42,990 nucleotides of DNA from Veillonellaceae bacterium. Its GTDB lineage: Bacteria > Bacillota > Negativicutes > JAAYSF01. Positions 24,062 through 32,828 of this stretch are shown here, piece after piece (the first letter of the stretch is position 1; every line of letters starts with the position of its first letter). The DNA lies in contig JAAYSF010000081.1 of assembly GCA_012523975.1 (NCBI GenBank), forward strand, positions 1 to 42,990, written 5' to 3'. The position numbers and the translations under genes are program-made. Under the pieces are notes generated by a model. It did not search any database. It had not been told where the DNA came from and worked only from the letters and a program-made list of their open reading frames with translations.

Positions 24062-24760
24062 TCAAACCTCGGCGATTTTCTTCAGTCGGAAATCAAGCGC
24101 GTCGCATGAAACCAAATGATAATGGACGCCGTAAAAATTCCCGGTCGGTCCTAATCCTATTCCGCCGTTATGAAGATGTCCGAATATATAGTGTTCTACG
24201 CCCCACTCTGCCAAACTCTTGGCGTATTCACCGTCTGTTTCCTCCCAATAAATCATCGGGTAATGCGTAGCAAGAATGATCCGATTGTAACCATCCCTTA
24301 TGGCCTGTTGGATTGATGCTGCTATTCTCCCCTTTTCACGCTCATAGACTTTAGCATCTTGAGCTGTAAACATCTTATCAAGGGGATTCGTCCAGCCGCG
24401 ACTGCCGCAGATAGCAACATCATTGACTGCTTCATATGAATTATGGATAAAGGTAATGGTAGGCGGCAGATTTTGCCGCATTTTAGCGCTAGTCGACCAC
24501 CAATAATCATGATTGCCTTTCAGCAAAATTTTACGGCCAGGCAATGCGTCGATGGCCAATAAGTCTTCACTGGCTTCCTCAAAATTCATTCCCCAAGATA
24601 TGTCGCCAAGCAAGAGCACAACATCTTGAGCATCAACAGTATTTAGCCAGTTGGTGCGGATTTTGTCCCAGTGCCCTATCCAATTGTCGCCAAATATTTC
24701 CATCGGCTTTTTGGGCGGAGTCCCGGATAAATGCAAATCTCCTATCGCAAATATATTCAC
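24062..24760 (-). CDS. Cytosolic metallophosphoesterase
   Basis: The 232-residue product is a calcineurin-like phosphoesterase without signal peptide or membrane segments: GDLHL (with Asp8 and His10), LLLGDISWG, LKGNHDYWW, ATHYPM and FGHLHNGG are all present. This family ('phosphohydrolase', YmdB/YvnB-unlike) is widespread in Firmicutes; substrates are unknown. It differs clearly from the two membrane-anchored paralogues at 12940 and 14303. It is convergent with the ferredoxin gene; the stops are only five bases apart. Confidence 0.86.
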   Translation of the reverse strand: MNIFAIGDLHLSGTPPKKPMEIFGDNWIGHWDKIRTNWLNTVDAQDVVLLLGDISWGMNFEEASEDLLAIDALPGRKILLKGNHDYWWSTSAKMRQNLPPTITFIHNSYEAVNDVAICGSRGWTNPLDKMFTAQDAKVYEREKGRIAASIQQAIRDGYNRIILATHYPMIYWEETDGEYAKSLAEWGVEHYIFGHLHNGGIGLGPTGNFYGVHYHLVSCDALDFRLKKIAEV

Positions 24761-24805
24761 TCTTTATCGCCTTTCTCGCAAAATGTTTGTGGTATTAAGT
24801 ACCAG

Positions 24806-24834
24806 TTGCTAAATTGCTAATTATCTATTATAAT
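24806..24834 (+). promoter_or_regulatory. Promoter of RNase P RNA
   Basis: TTGCTA (24806-24811) and TATAAT (24829-24834) are separated by 17 bases. Transcription would start near 24842, shortly before the first RNase P helix at 24859. Confidence 0.8.
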
Positions 24835-24858
24835 AACATATCCAACAACAAAAATACG

Positions 24859-25203
24859 ACTTTAAAAGTGTACGGGGGAACGCTGCAGTTTTACTGCAGA
24901 GGAAAGTCCGGGCAGGCACGGTCTGAGATGATCGTAGTGTTTGTGCGCAGCCCAATAAGCTGCGGCAGGAACTAAGTTTCCTGACGGCGGTCAAATTGGC
25001 TCTCGTAGTCAAAAGTAGCCTGAAAGTGCCACAGAAACTATCCGTTCCGGCGACGGAGCGATGCAAGGGTAAACCCCACAAGCCTGAAACTCAAATTTTG
25101 GTAGAGGAATCCTAGAACGGGAATTCAACCAGACTAGGACGCATGTATTATGCGAGATAGATGTTCCCTAGAACAAAACCCGGCTTACGGTAGCTTTTAA
25201 AGT
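24859..25203 (+). ncRNA. rnpB: RNase P RNA
   Basis: The catalytic RNA of RNase P, which trims tRNA 5' ends. The 5' and 3' ends pair (ACTTTAAAAG at 24859 with CTTTTAAAGT at 25194-25203, helix P1). The conserved core segment GAGGAAAGTCCGGGC, the ACAGAAACTATCC region, GCAAGGGTAAACCCC and the 3' AACAAAACCCGGCTTACGG are present. A promoter precedes it and a bidirectional hairpin follows. Length (about 345 nt) suits a bacterial A-type or related RNA. Confidence 0.95.
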
Positions 25204-25219
25204 TATTTGTTTAATTATA

Positions 25220-25264
25220 AGAGGTTGTCCCATAAGCTAAAAAGCTTTGGGGCAACCTCTTTCC
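25220..25264. terminator. Bidirectional terminator between rnpB and the glucosaminidase gene
   Basis: AGAGGTTG-CCC-type left arm pairs with GGGGCAACCTCT around TAAAAAGC-type inner sequences, with T-rich plus-strand sequence (TTCCTTATTC) after it. The minus-strand gene's stop (25265) adjoins it. Confidence 0.85.
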
Positions 25265-25906
25265 TTATTCCTCTAAGATTTTCTGATGGATTGTTAATAT
25301 CATCTGGCCATAGGTCTTGCCGGGAACGGCCCATTTGCCGTTTAAGTCAGTCCAAGTATTTGCTTTACCGAAGTTACCGGTCGTCTTGACTAAATCATAT
25401 CGTGGATCAACAACCTCCAGCTTTGGAGGCCGGTCAGACGCGTACGCAAGCAAGTGCTGTATTTGCGCTCGCACCCCGATTTGCGCAGTTGGAAACCATG
25501 CTCCTTTCACGCCCCCGCCTGTCGTCCCCAGTCCGCTGTAGTTGTTCTGGATTGGTATAACATCACCGCCGTAACGGAAATAGCCGGTCTCATGTAGGGC
25601 CTGAGCAAACGCGATATCAGGACGAATCCCCTCCAGCATAGCCTCTTGGTAGAAATAATCAACTAATTCTTCCGGCGACACCGTTAACAATGGAAAAGGA
25701 TTGCGGCGAAGGAGATGTTCCACACATTGCTCTTTGGTTGCCAGCGGTTCACCAAAAATCGTCATGTCAACAGGCTCAATATCGTCAAATAAGCTGCGCG
25801 TAAATGTTGAAGGAGAGTCTGCAGCAATGGCCGATGCTGTCCCGATTAGCCAAACTAGCAAGCCGATAAGCGGTACACGAAATTTATTAAGTACGTTAAC
25901 TATCAG
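25265..25906 (-). CDS. Glucosaminidase-domain cell-wall hydrolase, probably CTG-started
   Basis: The 213-residue product carries an endo-beta-N-acetylglucosaminidase-type (LytG/FlgJ-like) domain: FAQALHETGYFRYGG with the catalytic Glu, NNYSGLGTTGG, and the late NTWTDLNGKWAVPG. The only canonical in-frame start near (TTG, 25861) truncates the signal peptide. AGGAGGG at 25914-25920 lies seven bases upstream of CTG at 25906, and starting there gives IVNVLNKFRVPLIGLLVWLIG followed by TASAIAA cleavage site, a classic signal peptide. The start overlaps the stop of the upstream EamA gene by 11 bases, so translation is coupled. It acts outside the cytoplasm on peptidoglycan. Confidence 0.8.
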   Translation of the reverse strand: MIVNVLNKFRVPLIGLLVWLIGTASAIAADSPSTFTRSLFDDIEPVDMTIFGEPLATKEQCVEHLLRRNPFPLLTVSPEELVDYFYQEAMLEGIRPDIAFAQALHETGYFRYGGDVIPIQNNYSGLGTTGGGVKGAWFPTAQIGVRAQIQHLLAYASDRPPKLEVVDPRYDLVKTTGNFGKANTWTDLNGKWAVPGKTYGQMILTIHQKILEE

Positions 25907-26828
25907 ATATATCCCTCCTGGTATTTTCAGTCTGAGAAATAGCTTTCCCTACCCGGGTCATATAAAGACCGGCAAAAATAACAATAGCGCCGGCGAACTG
26001 CAGCCAACCGAAGGTTTCACCCAGCATTAAGTACCCTGCGGCAACAGCAAACACCGGGGAAAGGTTATTATAGAGCGAAGCCTTGGTGCTGCCGACTTTG
26101 CCCAGTCCCCATATCCACAAAAAGTTGCCAATCCCCAACGGGAATAAGCCAGAAAAAACAATACTGGCCCAGCCAGCCAAAGGAACTTCTGACCAGTTAA
26201 AACGCAACATTTCATTTAATGAGGTCAGACAGAAAAAGAACGTCGAAAACAAAATAACGTAACCGGTAACTTGATAAGTTGAGTACTTGGCCAGTAGTTC
26301 TTTTGAAAAAACAGTATAATAACCATAAGTTGCTTGGGCAAGCAATAGTATTAAATTTCCGGTCACATGGCTATCGGCTATGCTCAGTTTGCTATTTGAG
26401 CCAAGCACAATAAGCACGACACCCAGAATACTAGCTAGGATCCCTATCGCCATCGGCCTAGTTATTTCTTCAATTTTACATACTTTATTAATAATAGCGA
26501 CACTTACAGGTAAAAGCGCCAATACTAAGGAAGTATTGCCTGCAGTTGTTCGCTGTACTCCCAATGTCAAAAATATTTGAAACAAGAAAAAGCCGCCTAC
26601 CCCAACTAAGAAGGCTTTCTTTAAGTCGCCCTTCTCAAATGGCCGATAGGTCTGCGAATAGAGAAGCGCTGTCCAAACCGCAAGAAGGGCAACTATCATC
26701 CGGGCAGCGTTAAATGACATTGCCGGGATGTACATCAGGCCTATTTTCATGACGGGCGGATTTAGACCCCATATAAAAGCCACAAATACTAAAACAGCAT
26801 AAACAAAGCCATTATTCACTTTTGGCAT
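25896..26828 (-). CDS. EamA family (drug/metabolite transporter) permease
   Basis: The 310-residue product has ten membrane segments in two EamA repeats: FVAFIWGLNPPVMKIGL and RMIVALLAVWTALLY at the start, TTAGNTSLVLALLPV, then in the second half LLAQATYGYYTVFSKELL, ATIVFSG-type regions, GSTKASLYNNLSPVFAVAAGYLMLGE and a final membrane span ending near residue 290. EamA proteins export amino acids or small metabolites; the substrate is unknown. GAGTGAAACT precedes the ATG. A promoter and an attenuator-like leader lie upstream (26928-27042) and the glucosaminidase gene is translationally coupled downstream. Confidence 0.85.
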   Translation of the reverse strand: MPKVNNGFVYAVLVFVAFIWGLNPPVMKIGLMYIPAMSFNAARMIVALLAVWTALLYSQTYRPFEKGDLKKAFLVGVGGFFLFQIFLTLGVQRTTAGNTSLVLALLPVSVAIINKVCKIEEITRPMAIGILASILGVVLIVLGSNSKLSIADSHVTGNLILLLAQATYGYYTVFSKELLAKYSTYQVTGYVILFSTFFFCLTSLNEMLRFNWSEVPLAGWASIVFSGLFPLGIGNFLWIWGLGKVGSTKASLYNNLSPVFAVAAGYLMLGETFGWLQFAGAIVIFAGLYMTRVGKAISQTENTRRDISDS

Positions 26829-26927
26829 AGTTTCACTCGTTTCTATTCGTAATCGACAAAATATTAAATACTATTTGACATCCTGTTAAAGTATTCCTGT
26901 TATAGCCGAAAGGTACCGGGCTTTATG

Positions 26928-26960
26928 AAAAATGAGTCAGGCATAATCCTCTGACTCATT
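26928..26960 (-). terminator. Leader terminator (attenuator candidate) upstream of the EamA gene
   Basis: ATGAGTCAG pairs with CTGACTCAT around a 10-base loop and is followed on the minus strand by TTTTCAT. It lies 100 bases upstream of the EamA start and about 50 bases after the promoter start, so unregulated transcription would end here. An upstream CTGACT can pair with the terminator's AGTCAG, suggesting an antiterminator. Confidence 0.65.
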
Positions 26961-26988
26961 TAAACAATCTGCCGCCTCACAAGCTCAC

Positions 26989-27004
26989 CTGACCAACCAG
27001 TCAG
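26989..27004 (-). promoter_or_regulatory. Palindrome CTGAC-N6-GTCAG at the transcript start
   Basis: An inverted repeat with perfect 5-bp arms spans about +4 to +19 of the transcript from the 27015-27042 promoter. It could be an operator for a TetR-like regulator or the first hairpin of the leader. No regulator gene is adjacent. Confidence 0.4.
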
Positions 27005-27014
27005 CTACATTCTT

Positions 27015-27042
27015 ATTATAATATAAATCATTGCAATGTCAA
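27015..27042 (-). promoter_or_regulatory. Strong promoter of the EamA-glucosaminidase operon
   Basis: On the minus strand TTGACA (27037-27042) and TATAAT (27015-27020) are both perfect consensus and 16 bases apart. Transcription would begin near 27008. Confidence 0.82.
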
Positions 27043-27154
27043 AGGTTTCTTAGCCTCAAAGGACTGCTGCGGTGACTCTGCCACTAGGACGATTCTCTTG
27101 ACGCAAATCGAAACTAGCAGCAAATTAAATTTTCAACCGAGCTGCTGCCTAATT

Positions 27155-27182
27155 TTGCTTATGGCACGATAAATGATATAAT
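27155..27182 (+). promoter_or_regulatory. Promoter of the cyclophilin gene
   Basis: TTGCTT (27155-27160) and TATAAT (27177-27182) are 16 bases apart, about 30 bases upstream of the start codon. Confidence 0.7.
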
Positions 27183-27218
27183 TGGAAAGAATCTAGAACC
27201 ATGAAATGAGGGATTACG

Positions 27219-27650
27219 TTGAAAAAAGCAGTTATTGAAATGGACTCTGGCAAAATCGTTATTGAACTGTTCGAAAAAGATGCCCCTATTACTGTCGGCA
27301 ACTTTGAAAAACTCATTAAGGAAGGCTTTTATGATGGCCTGACTTTCCACCGCGTTATCAAGGGCTTTGTCGCTCAAGGCGGCTGTCCATCCGGCACCGG
27401 TACCGGCGGCCCTGGCTATACCATCCCCTGCGAAACTAAAGGCAACCCTAATAAACACGAACGCGGCTCCTTGTCGATGGCCCATCGCGGCCCAAATACC
27501 GGCGGCAGCCAATTCTTCATTGTTTATGAACCGCAGCCTCACCTCGATGGCGTACATACTGTTTTTGGCAAAGTAATCGAAGGTATGGACGTAGTTGATA
27601 AAATTAAGCCTCATGATGTAATGAAAAAGGTTACTGTTGTAGAAGAGTAA
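27219..27650 (+). CDS. Peptidyl-prolyl cis-trans isomerase, cyclophilin type
   Basis: The 143-residue product is a compact cyclophilin: [38 protein letters not shown] with the catalytic Arg, the [16 protein letters not shown] substrate motif and [13 protein letters not shown]. No signal peptide, so it acts in the cytosol on folding of proline-containing proteins. The start is TTG, seven bases after GAGGGA; no ATG is closer. It is convergent with hrpB, seven bases between stops. Confidence 0.92.
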   Translation: MKKAVIEMDSGKIVIELFEKDAPITVGNFEKLIKEGFYDGLTFHRVIKGFVAQGGCPSGTGTGGPGYTIPCETKGNPNKHERGSLSMAHRGPNTGGSQFFIVYEPQPHLDGVHTVFGKVIEGMDVVDKIKPHDVMKKVTVVEE

Positions 27651-27657
27651 TTTTCAT

Positions 27658-30117
27658 TTACTGTAGTTTAGGCTTTGCCCGGTGAGTGGCCTGAGCAGCT
27701 AGCGGATCGTCCGGCCAATAGTGCTTCGGATAGCGGCCGGCGAGATCTTTCTTTACTTCAAAATAGGTTGTTTCCCAAAAATTAGCCAAGTCTTGCGTCA
27801 CCTGGACCGGCCGATGGGCCGGCGATAAAAGGTGCACTGTGAGAGCAACTCTGCCCCGCGCAATGCGGGGCGTTTCTTTTTGGCCAAACATCTCCTGCAG
27901 CCGGACCGCTAAAACAGGACTATCCGAATTGCTATAATCGACTTGGATCCGTTGTCCACTTGGGACGGTAATATGAGTAGGCGCGTATTCATCCAACAAA
28001 TTCCGCTGCTCCCAGTTAAGCCTGCTTTCTAAAATCTGAAATAAATTAAGCTTATCTAAATCAGCTTTGCTGCTTAAACCATACAGATAAGGAGCCAGCC
28101 ACTCCTCACTTGCATCTAGCAGTGCATTATCTGTCATATCAGGATAACCCTGCTCGTGGCAATGCATAAAGATAAGCCGCTGCTGCAAACTGCGAGCTGC
28201 GCGCGTCCAGGGAAGAATATCAAGCCCCTCCGTTTTAATCCCGGAAATAAGAGCCGCTGCTACCATTTCAGGGTCTGGATTAAGCAGTGCTTCCTCTTTA
28301 ATCGTCAACGCCCCTAATTTATGAAATCGTCTTGCCCGGACTGCCTTGCTGCTGCTATCCCAGGCAATTACATCGCAAACTTCTATTTGCTCTCGAAAGT
28401 GAGTAACCAGATCAGCGGCATCAAGCGGCGCAGCGAGAAAAATCCGGCTATCACTGCCTTGATCATCTAGCTGAGCGATTGCCAGCCAAGCTGCCTCTGA
28501 CAGTGCTTGCTCACTTAAAAGAGCCGCACCGCGCCCATTCCTGAGCAAATATTTCCCGTTTGAACGGCGCTGAGCAATCCTGTCCGGATAAGCTAAGGCC
28601 AACAATAAGCCGCACGCGTCAATATCTTGCGTTTGGCATGATGTTATACTAAACACCTGTTTTAAATGGGCTATTTCAGCCTTGATAATCGGCCGAATAG
28701 CAGTATCTTGACGATGCAGCATTTCGAGGCGAAGCCTGATATCCACATCTTGCTGCGACCCTGCTAATAAATCCCGTTCGCCAAGCAGAGCCGCAATTTC
28801 ACAAGCCAAACCTCCTAAATTTAAGGATTCGGCTTTGATAATCATATGGGCCAGTCTGGGGTGAACCCCGCATGCTGCCATTTTCCGCCCGTGTGCCGTA
28901 ATTTTCCCGGCAGTATCGATTGCGCCAAGTTCAAACAGTAAAGTGCGCGCCTGTTCAAACGCAGCTAGTGGGGGCGGGTTTAGCCAAGCCAACTCGTTAG
29001 GCTGATTTACTCCCCAAGCTGCCAAATCCAGCGCTAAGGGAGCCAAGTCTGACTCTAAAATCTCCGGTTGCTGACATTCAATGAGCCGTAAGTCAGCCTC
29101 CTTAGTCAAAAGCCGATAACAAATCCCGGGGCCAAGGCGGCCGGCGCGTCCGCGGCGTTGATCGGCCGAAGCTCGTGAAACCTGAATTGTCTCAAGCCGC
29201 GTCATGCCGGTCCGCGACGAAAACCGCGGTATGCGCATCAATCCGCTGTCAATCACTACTCCTATACCTTGAACTGTAAGGCTAGTTTCGGCTATTGACG
29301 TAGCTAAAACTACTTTGCGCCAACCACCATCGCTCGGGGCTATAGCGTTATCCTGCATGTCCTGCGGCAAATTGCCATATAGCGGTGCTATAGATACCCC
29401 TGCTAAATTCATTTCCCGCAGTTGCCGCTCAACTCTGCGGATTTCACCTGCCCCCGGCAAGAAAACCAGAATATCGCCGCTGTCATTTCTAAGAGCTTCT
29501 AGGATAGTTTTGATAATAACCGGTTCAATTCGGCCTAGAACCGGTCGGTCTAAGTATATGGTCTCGACAGCAAACTCCCTTCCCGAACTGACTATAACGG
29601 GAGCATTCCCTAACAACTCGGCAACCGGCTGAGCATTAAGTGTCGCCGACATAATAATTATCCGCAAATCAGGCCGCAATACACTTTGCGCCTCCAGACA
29701 AAGCGCCAAACCCACATCAGCGTGAAGATTCCGTTCATGGAATTCATCGAAGATGACTGCGCCGACATTATCAAGTGACGGATCGGTTTGCATCATTCTT
29801 GTCAGTATGCCCTCGGTTACTACCTCAATGCGTGTCGCGGGGCCAACCCGGCTGTCTAATCTAACCCGGTATCCGACCGTCTCTCCGACTTTTTCGCCCA
29901 GCAGCTTTGCCATATAGCCGGCAGCCGACCGTGCAGCAAGCCGGCGAGGTTCAAGCATTATAATCTTTTGCCCCTTAAGCCAAGCCTCAGCCAACAGCGC
30001 CAACGGTACTCTTGTTGTCTTGCCAGCTCCCGGCGCAGCAATCAGCACAGCATTTGACTGAACTGATAATCCGTCTTTCAGCTTATCCAACACATCATCA
30101 ATCGGTAATTTCTGCAT
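27658..30117 (-). CDS. hrpB: ATP-dependent helicase HrpB
   Basis: The 819-residue product is a DEAH/RHA-type RNA helicase with the HrpB C-terminal region: Walker A APGAGKTTR (residues 28-36), LEPRRLAAR, the DEFHE box (124-128), SATLN (~158-162), a VATEGILTRM-type coupling segment and GRAGR (motif VI). The ~350-residue C-terminus ends SPAHRPVQVTQDLANFWETTY. It acts on RNA; the physiological role in bacteria is poorly defined. GGAGTGAAATA precedes the ATG. It is monocistronic and longer than HrpA-like core helicases, as expected for HrpB. Confidence 0.92.
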   Translation of the reverse strand: MQKLPIDDVLDKLKDGLSVQSNAVLIAAPGAGKTTRVPLALLAEAWLKGQKIIMLEPRRLAARSAAGYMAKLLGEKVGETVGYRVRLDSRVGPATRIEVVTEGILTRMMQTDPSLDNVGAVIFDEFHERNLHADVGLALCLEAQSVLRPDLRIIIMSATLNAQPVAELLGNAPVIVSSGREFAVETIYLDRPVLGRIEPVIIKTILEALRNDSGDILVFLPGAGEIRRVERQLREMNLAGVSIAPLYGNLPQDMQDNAIAPSDGGWRKVVLATSIAETSLTVQGIGVVIDSGLMRIPRFSSRTGMTRLETIQVSRASADQRRGRAGRLGPGICYRLLTKEADLRLIECQQPEILESDLAPLALDLAAWGVNQPNELAWLNPPPLAAFEQARTLLFELGAIDTAGKITAHGRKMAACGVHPRLAHMIIKAESLNLGGLACEIAALLGERDLLAGSQQDVDIRLRLEMLHRQDTAIRPIIKAEIAHLKQVFSITSCQTQDIDACGLLLALAYPDRIAQRRSNGKYLLRNGRGAALLSEQALSEAAWLAIAQLDDQGSDSRIFLAAPLDAADLVTHFREQIEVCDVIAWDSSSKAVRARRFHKLGALTIKEEALLNPDPEMVAAALISGIKTEGLDILPWTRAARSLQQRLIFMHCHEQGYPDMTDNALLDASEEWLAPYLYGLSSKADLDKLNLFQILESRLNWEQRNLLDEYAPTHITVPSGQRIQVDYSNSDSPVLAVRLQEMFGQKETPRIARGRVALTVHLLSPAHRPVQVTQDLANFWETTYFEVKKDLAGRYPKHYWPDDPLAAQATHRAKPKLQ

Positions 30118-30142
30118 TATTTCACTCCGCTTTTGATCCTAA

Positions 30143-30191
30143 TAAGAAAAATGAGATCGCCGTATCAGAACAAGCGCTCTGCGGCAATCTC
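30143..30191 (-). terminator. Terminator of the amino-acid ABC transporter operon
   Basis: On the minus strand GAGAT(T)GCCG pairs with CGGC-GATCTC across a long loop region, followed by ATTTTTCTT. It lies just after the stop at 30217. Confidence 0.75.
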
Positions 30192-30216
30192 GGTTATTTA
30201 TTCCTGGCTGTAAGTA

Positions 30217-30981
30217 TCAGCTTTGGAAAACATTCGATAAAAATGCTTTAGTTCTAGGATGTGCCGGGCGATTGAAAATATCTTCTGGCGGCCCCTGCTC
30301 GACTATTTCACCTTTATCCATAAAGATAACATGATTGGCAACTTCGCGGGCGAAGGCCATTTCGTGCGTTACAACAAGCATCGTCATATGCTCCTCAGCT
30401 AATTGCCGCATAGCCTTTAACACTTCTCCGGTCAGCTCAGGATCAAGGGCCGAAGTCGGTTCGTCAAATAGCATTATATCAGGCGCCATCGCAAGAGCCC
30501 TAGCAATGGCCACACGCTGTTTCTGACCGCCGGATAGCCGGGAAGGATAGCTGTCGCGCTTATCTAAAAGTCCCACCTTGTTAAGCAGCGCCTCGGCCTG
30601 CGGGATAATCTCTTCGCGCTTTACGCCCTTTACAATCAGCGGGGCTTCGATAACATTCTCAATCACCGTCAGGTGAGGAAATAAATTAAATGACTGGAAA
30701 ACCATGCCCATCTTACGGCAAATCCGTCTAGCTTCCGGTTCCGCAACGTACTGGCTTTTGCCATCGGGACCAGTTGAGGCTAGTACTTCGCCTTCAATTT
30801 CAATACTGCCGCTGTCGATGGTTTCCAAACGGTTGAGACAGCGCAACAGTGTGCTCTTACCCGAACCTGAAGGCCCGATAATTGCAATTACTTCTCCCTT
30901 GGTTACCTCCAAAGAAATGCCCTTGAGCACTTCTAATTTTTGAAAACTCTTATGGATATCTTTCAAACTAATCATTTTCAT
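30217..30981 (-). CDS. Polar amino-acid ABC transporter ATP-binding protein (GlnQ-like)
   Basis: The 254-residue product is an ABC ATPase of the glutamine/histidine uptake type: Walker [10 protein letters not shown], signature LSGGQKQR, Walker [15 protein letters not shown], then the switch His in [14 protein letters not shown]. It powers uptake by the permease at 30992. The frame opens ten codons earlier, but ATG at 30981 has GGGG eight bases before it and avoids overlapping the permease stop in an unlikely way; GTAGGGGTAGCGTT is the binding site. It is the last gene of a minus-strand operon of substrate-binding protein, permease and ATPase. Confidence 0.92.
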   Translation of the reverse strand: MKMISLKDIHKSFQKLEVLKGISLEVTKGEVIAIIGPSGSGKSTLLRCLNRLETIDSGSIEIEGEVLASTGPDGKSQYVAEPEARRICRKMGMVFQSFNLFPHLTVIENVIEAPLIVKGVKREEIIPQAEALLNKVGLLDKRDSYPSRLSGGQKQRVAIARALAMAPDIMLFDEPTSALDPELTGEVLKAMRQLAEEHMTMLVVTHEMAFAREVANHVIFMDKGEIVEQGPPEDIFNRPAHPRTKAFLSNVFQS

Positions 30982-30991
30982 AACGCTACCC

Positions 30992-31645
30992 CTACTCATC
31001 ATATACCGCATATTTCTTTTCGAGTTTTTGGAAACCCCAAGTTAATACCAGTGTCATTAAAAGATAAAATACCGCGGCTACTAAAAACGGTGTTGTATTA
31101 AAGTCACGCTGAACGATAGCCCGCGTGGTTCTGAGCAAATCGTTCATCGCCAAAACATAGATCAATGATGTATCCTTAACTAAGGTAATTGTTTCATTAC
31201 TTACCGGCGGCAGTACCCGTTTTATTACTTGCGGCAGTATAATTCGCCGCATAGTCTGGATATAGCTCATACCAAGAACTTTTGCGCCTTCATATTGTCC
31301 ACGGTCAATTGATTGAATTCCGGCGCGGAAGATCTCGGCAAAATAAGCCGCGTAATTTAAAACAAAAGCAAATACTGCCGCTGGAAAATCGTCCAGCTTA
31401 ACACCAATATACGGTACCAGCGGTAAACCAAAGTACACAAATAAAAGCTGAAGCATAAGCGGTGTGCCCCTGAACAGCCAGATGTATACCCCGACAACGT
31501 CGCGTAGCGCCTTAAATCTGGAAATGCGGGCCAAAGACAGTAATAACCCTAGCGGCAGTGACAACACAATAGTCACGAAAAACATCTGCAGCGTAACTAC
31601 CGTGCCGTCCAGCATTGGACCCAGTATTCCCAAAATGTATTCCAT
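30992..31645 (-). CDS. Polar amino-acid ABC transporter permease (HisM/GlnP-like)
   Basis: The 217-residue product has five to six membrane segments and the ABC permease EAA loop ([21 protein letters not shown]). The N-terminal [16 protein letters not shown] and the [17 protein letters not shown] motif are typical of amino-acid permeases. It forms a homodimer or works with a partner subunit; only one permease gene is present. GATAGGGGAGAATCTT precedes the ATG. Ten bases separate its stop from the ATPase start. Confidence 0.92.
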   Translation of the reverse strand: MEYILGILGPMLDGTVVTLQMFFVTIVLSLPLGLLLSLARISRFKALRDVVGVYIWLFRGTPLMLQLLFVYFGLPLVPYIGVKLDDFPAAVFAFVLNYAAYFAEIFRAGIQSIDRGQYEGAKVLGMSYIQTMRRIILPQVIKRVLPPVSNETITLVKDTSLIYVLAMNDLLRTTRAIVQRDFNTTPFLVAAVFYLLMTLVLTWGFQKLEKKYAVYDE

Positions 31646-31713
31646 AAGATTCTCCCCTATCTAAGCTTCCACTTATTGCAAAATTTAAAAAACCACAATT
31701 AGGCCTACAGCTT

Positions 31714-31742
31714 ATTATACAGTGAAACAATTGAAAAGCCAA
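31714..31742 (-). promoter_or_regulatory. Possible internal promoter before the permease gene
   Basis: On the minus strand TTGGCT (31737-31742) and TATAAT (31714-31719) are 17 bases apart. The -35 lies inside the arm of the hairpin at 31731-31761. It would allow permease and ATPase transcription independent of the substrate-binding protein gene. Confidence 0.45.
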
Positions 31743-31761
31743 TGGTTAGGAACCATTGGCT
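31731..31761 (-). terminator. Partial terminator inside the ABC operon
   Basis: AGCCAATGGTT pairs with AACCATTGGCT around a 3-base loop, followed on the minus strand by TTTCAATTGTTTC. It lies between the substrate-binding protein and permease genes, a usual site for differential expression of binding protein over permease. Confidence 0.7.
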
Positions 31762-31778
31762 AGACAAAGCTATTGCCG

Positions 31779-32549
31779 CTATTTCACGATATCTTCGCCA
31801 AACCATTGCTTGGAAATCTTGGCCGAAGTGCCGTCTTTCTTCATATCATCAAGTGCCTTCTGAAGCTTAGTAAGAAGTTCTTTGTCATCTTTTCTTAGCC
31901 CGACACCATATTCTTCGAAACCGAAGTTATCAGCTAGAATAACATATTCGCCCGGTTTCTTAGCTATATAGTAACGTCCAACAACTTCGTCAACAACGAC
32001 AGCCTCAACACGACCGTTTTTGAGATCCATCAGTGCAGCTACATAATCAGGGTATTTCTTCAGTTCTTTAAATGAATTCAAAGTTGCTGCATCTTTTTCG
32101 ATAGCTTCAACACTACTGCTGCCTTCCTGCGTTCCGACAACCTTACCAGCCAAATCAGTTTTGCCTTTTATGGCCGAGTTCGAATTTACAACGATTATCT
32201 GACGGTTTTCCATGTAAGCGTTGGTAAAGGCAATATTTTCTTTGCGCTTTTCTGTAATGGTAAGACCGTTCCAAAGCATGTCAACGCGCTTGCTGCTTAG
32301 TTCTACTTCTTTGCTGTTCCAGTCAATCGGTTTAAATTCGACTTGAACACCCATCCGTTTCGAGGCTTCTTTTGCCATGTCAATATCAAAGCCGACGATA
32401 TTATTTTTGTCATCCCTAAATCCCATTGGCGGGAAATTATCATCAAGACCAACAACAATTTTCTTTTGAGCTGTACCGCCGCAACCGGCCAACAGAAGAC
32501 CGATTAATATTAGGGCTAAGGCTGACAACATTATTTTCTTCATTTTCAT
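31779..32549 (-). CDS. Polar amino-acid ABC transporter substrate-binding lipoprotein
   Basis: The 256-residue product has a lipoprotein signal peptide ending LLLAGCGG (lipobox Cys about residue 23), then a SBP_bac_3 domain: VVGLDDNFPPMGFRDDKNNIV, NGLTITEKRK, AGKVVGTQEGSS and VVDEVVGRYYI. It captures a polar amino acid outside the membrane. A GTG at 32561 is in frame but lies inside GGAGTGGAGAGG; ATG at 32549 is taken, and one two codons later (32543) is also possible. It heads the operon with permease and ATPase downstream. Confidence 0.9.
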   Translation of the reverse strand: MKMKKIMLSALALILIGLLLAGCGGTAQKKIVVGLDDNFPPMGFRDDKNNIVGFDIDMAKEASKRMGVQVEFKPIDWNSKEVELSSKRVDMLWNGLTITEKRKENIAFTNAYMENRQIIVVNSNSAIKGKTDLAGKVVGTQEGSSSVEAIEKDAATLNSFKELKKYPDYVAALMDLKNGRVEAVVVDEVVGRYYIAKKPGEYVILADNFGFEEYGVGLRKDDKELLTKLQKALDDMKKDGTSAKISKQWFGEDIVK

Positions 32550-32828
32550 ATACCTCTCCACTCCCCCATTTAATCTATTACTATATTACTTTAGTTCATT
32601 AAAATATAGAAGTGGTGAAATGATAGATTTTTAACGTCTACCAGCATTTTAGACAAAAATACTGCTATTTCCAAGCTATTTCATAGATTTTGATCTTTTT
32701 AAATATTTTTCTGACCAGCACATACCCCTCACGCCGGATATAATAAAGTAAAGTCTATAAAAGCCCGTAATCACGTGGTAAAATTAAAAGGTGTTTTCGG
32801 CATCGCTAATTACTCTATGGAGGAACTT

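Noticed and set aside
26989-27004. Confident TetR operator call
   Set aside because: The palindrome fits an operator, but it can equally be the first hairpin of the attenuator leader and no regulator gene is adjacent.
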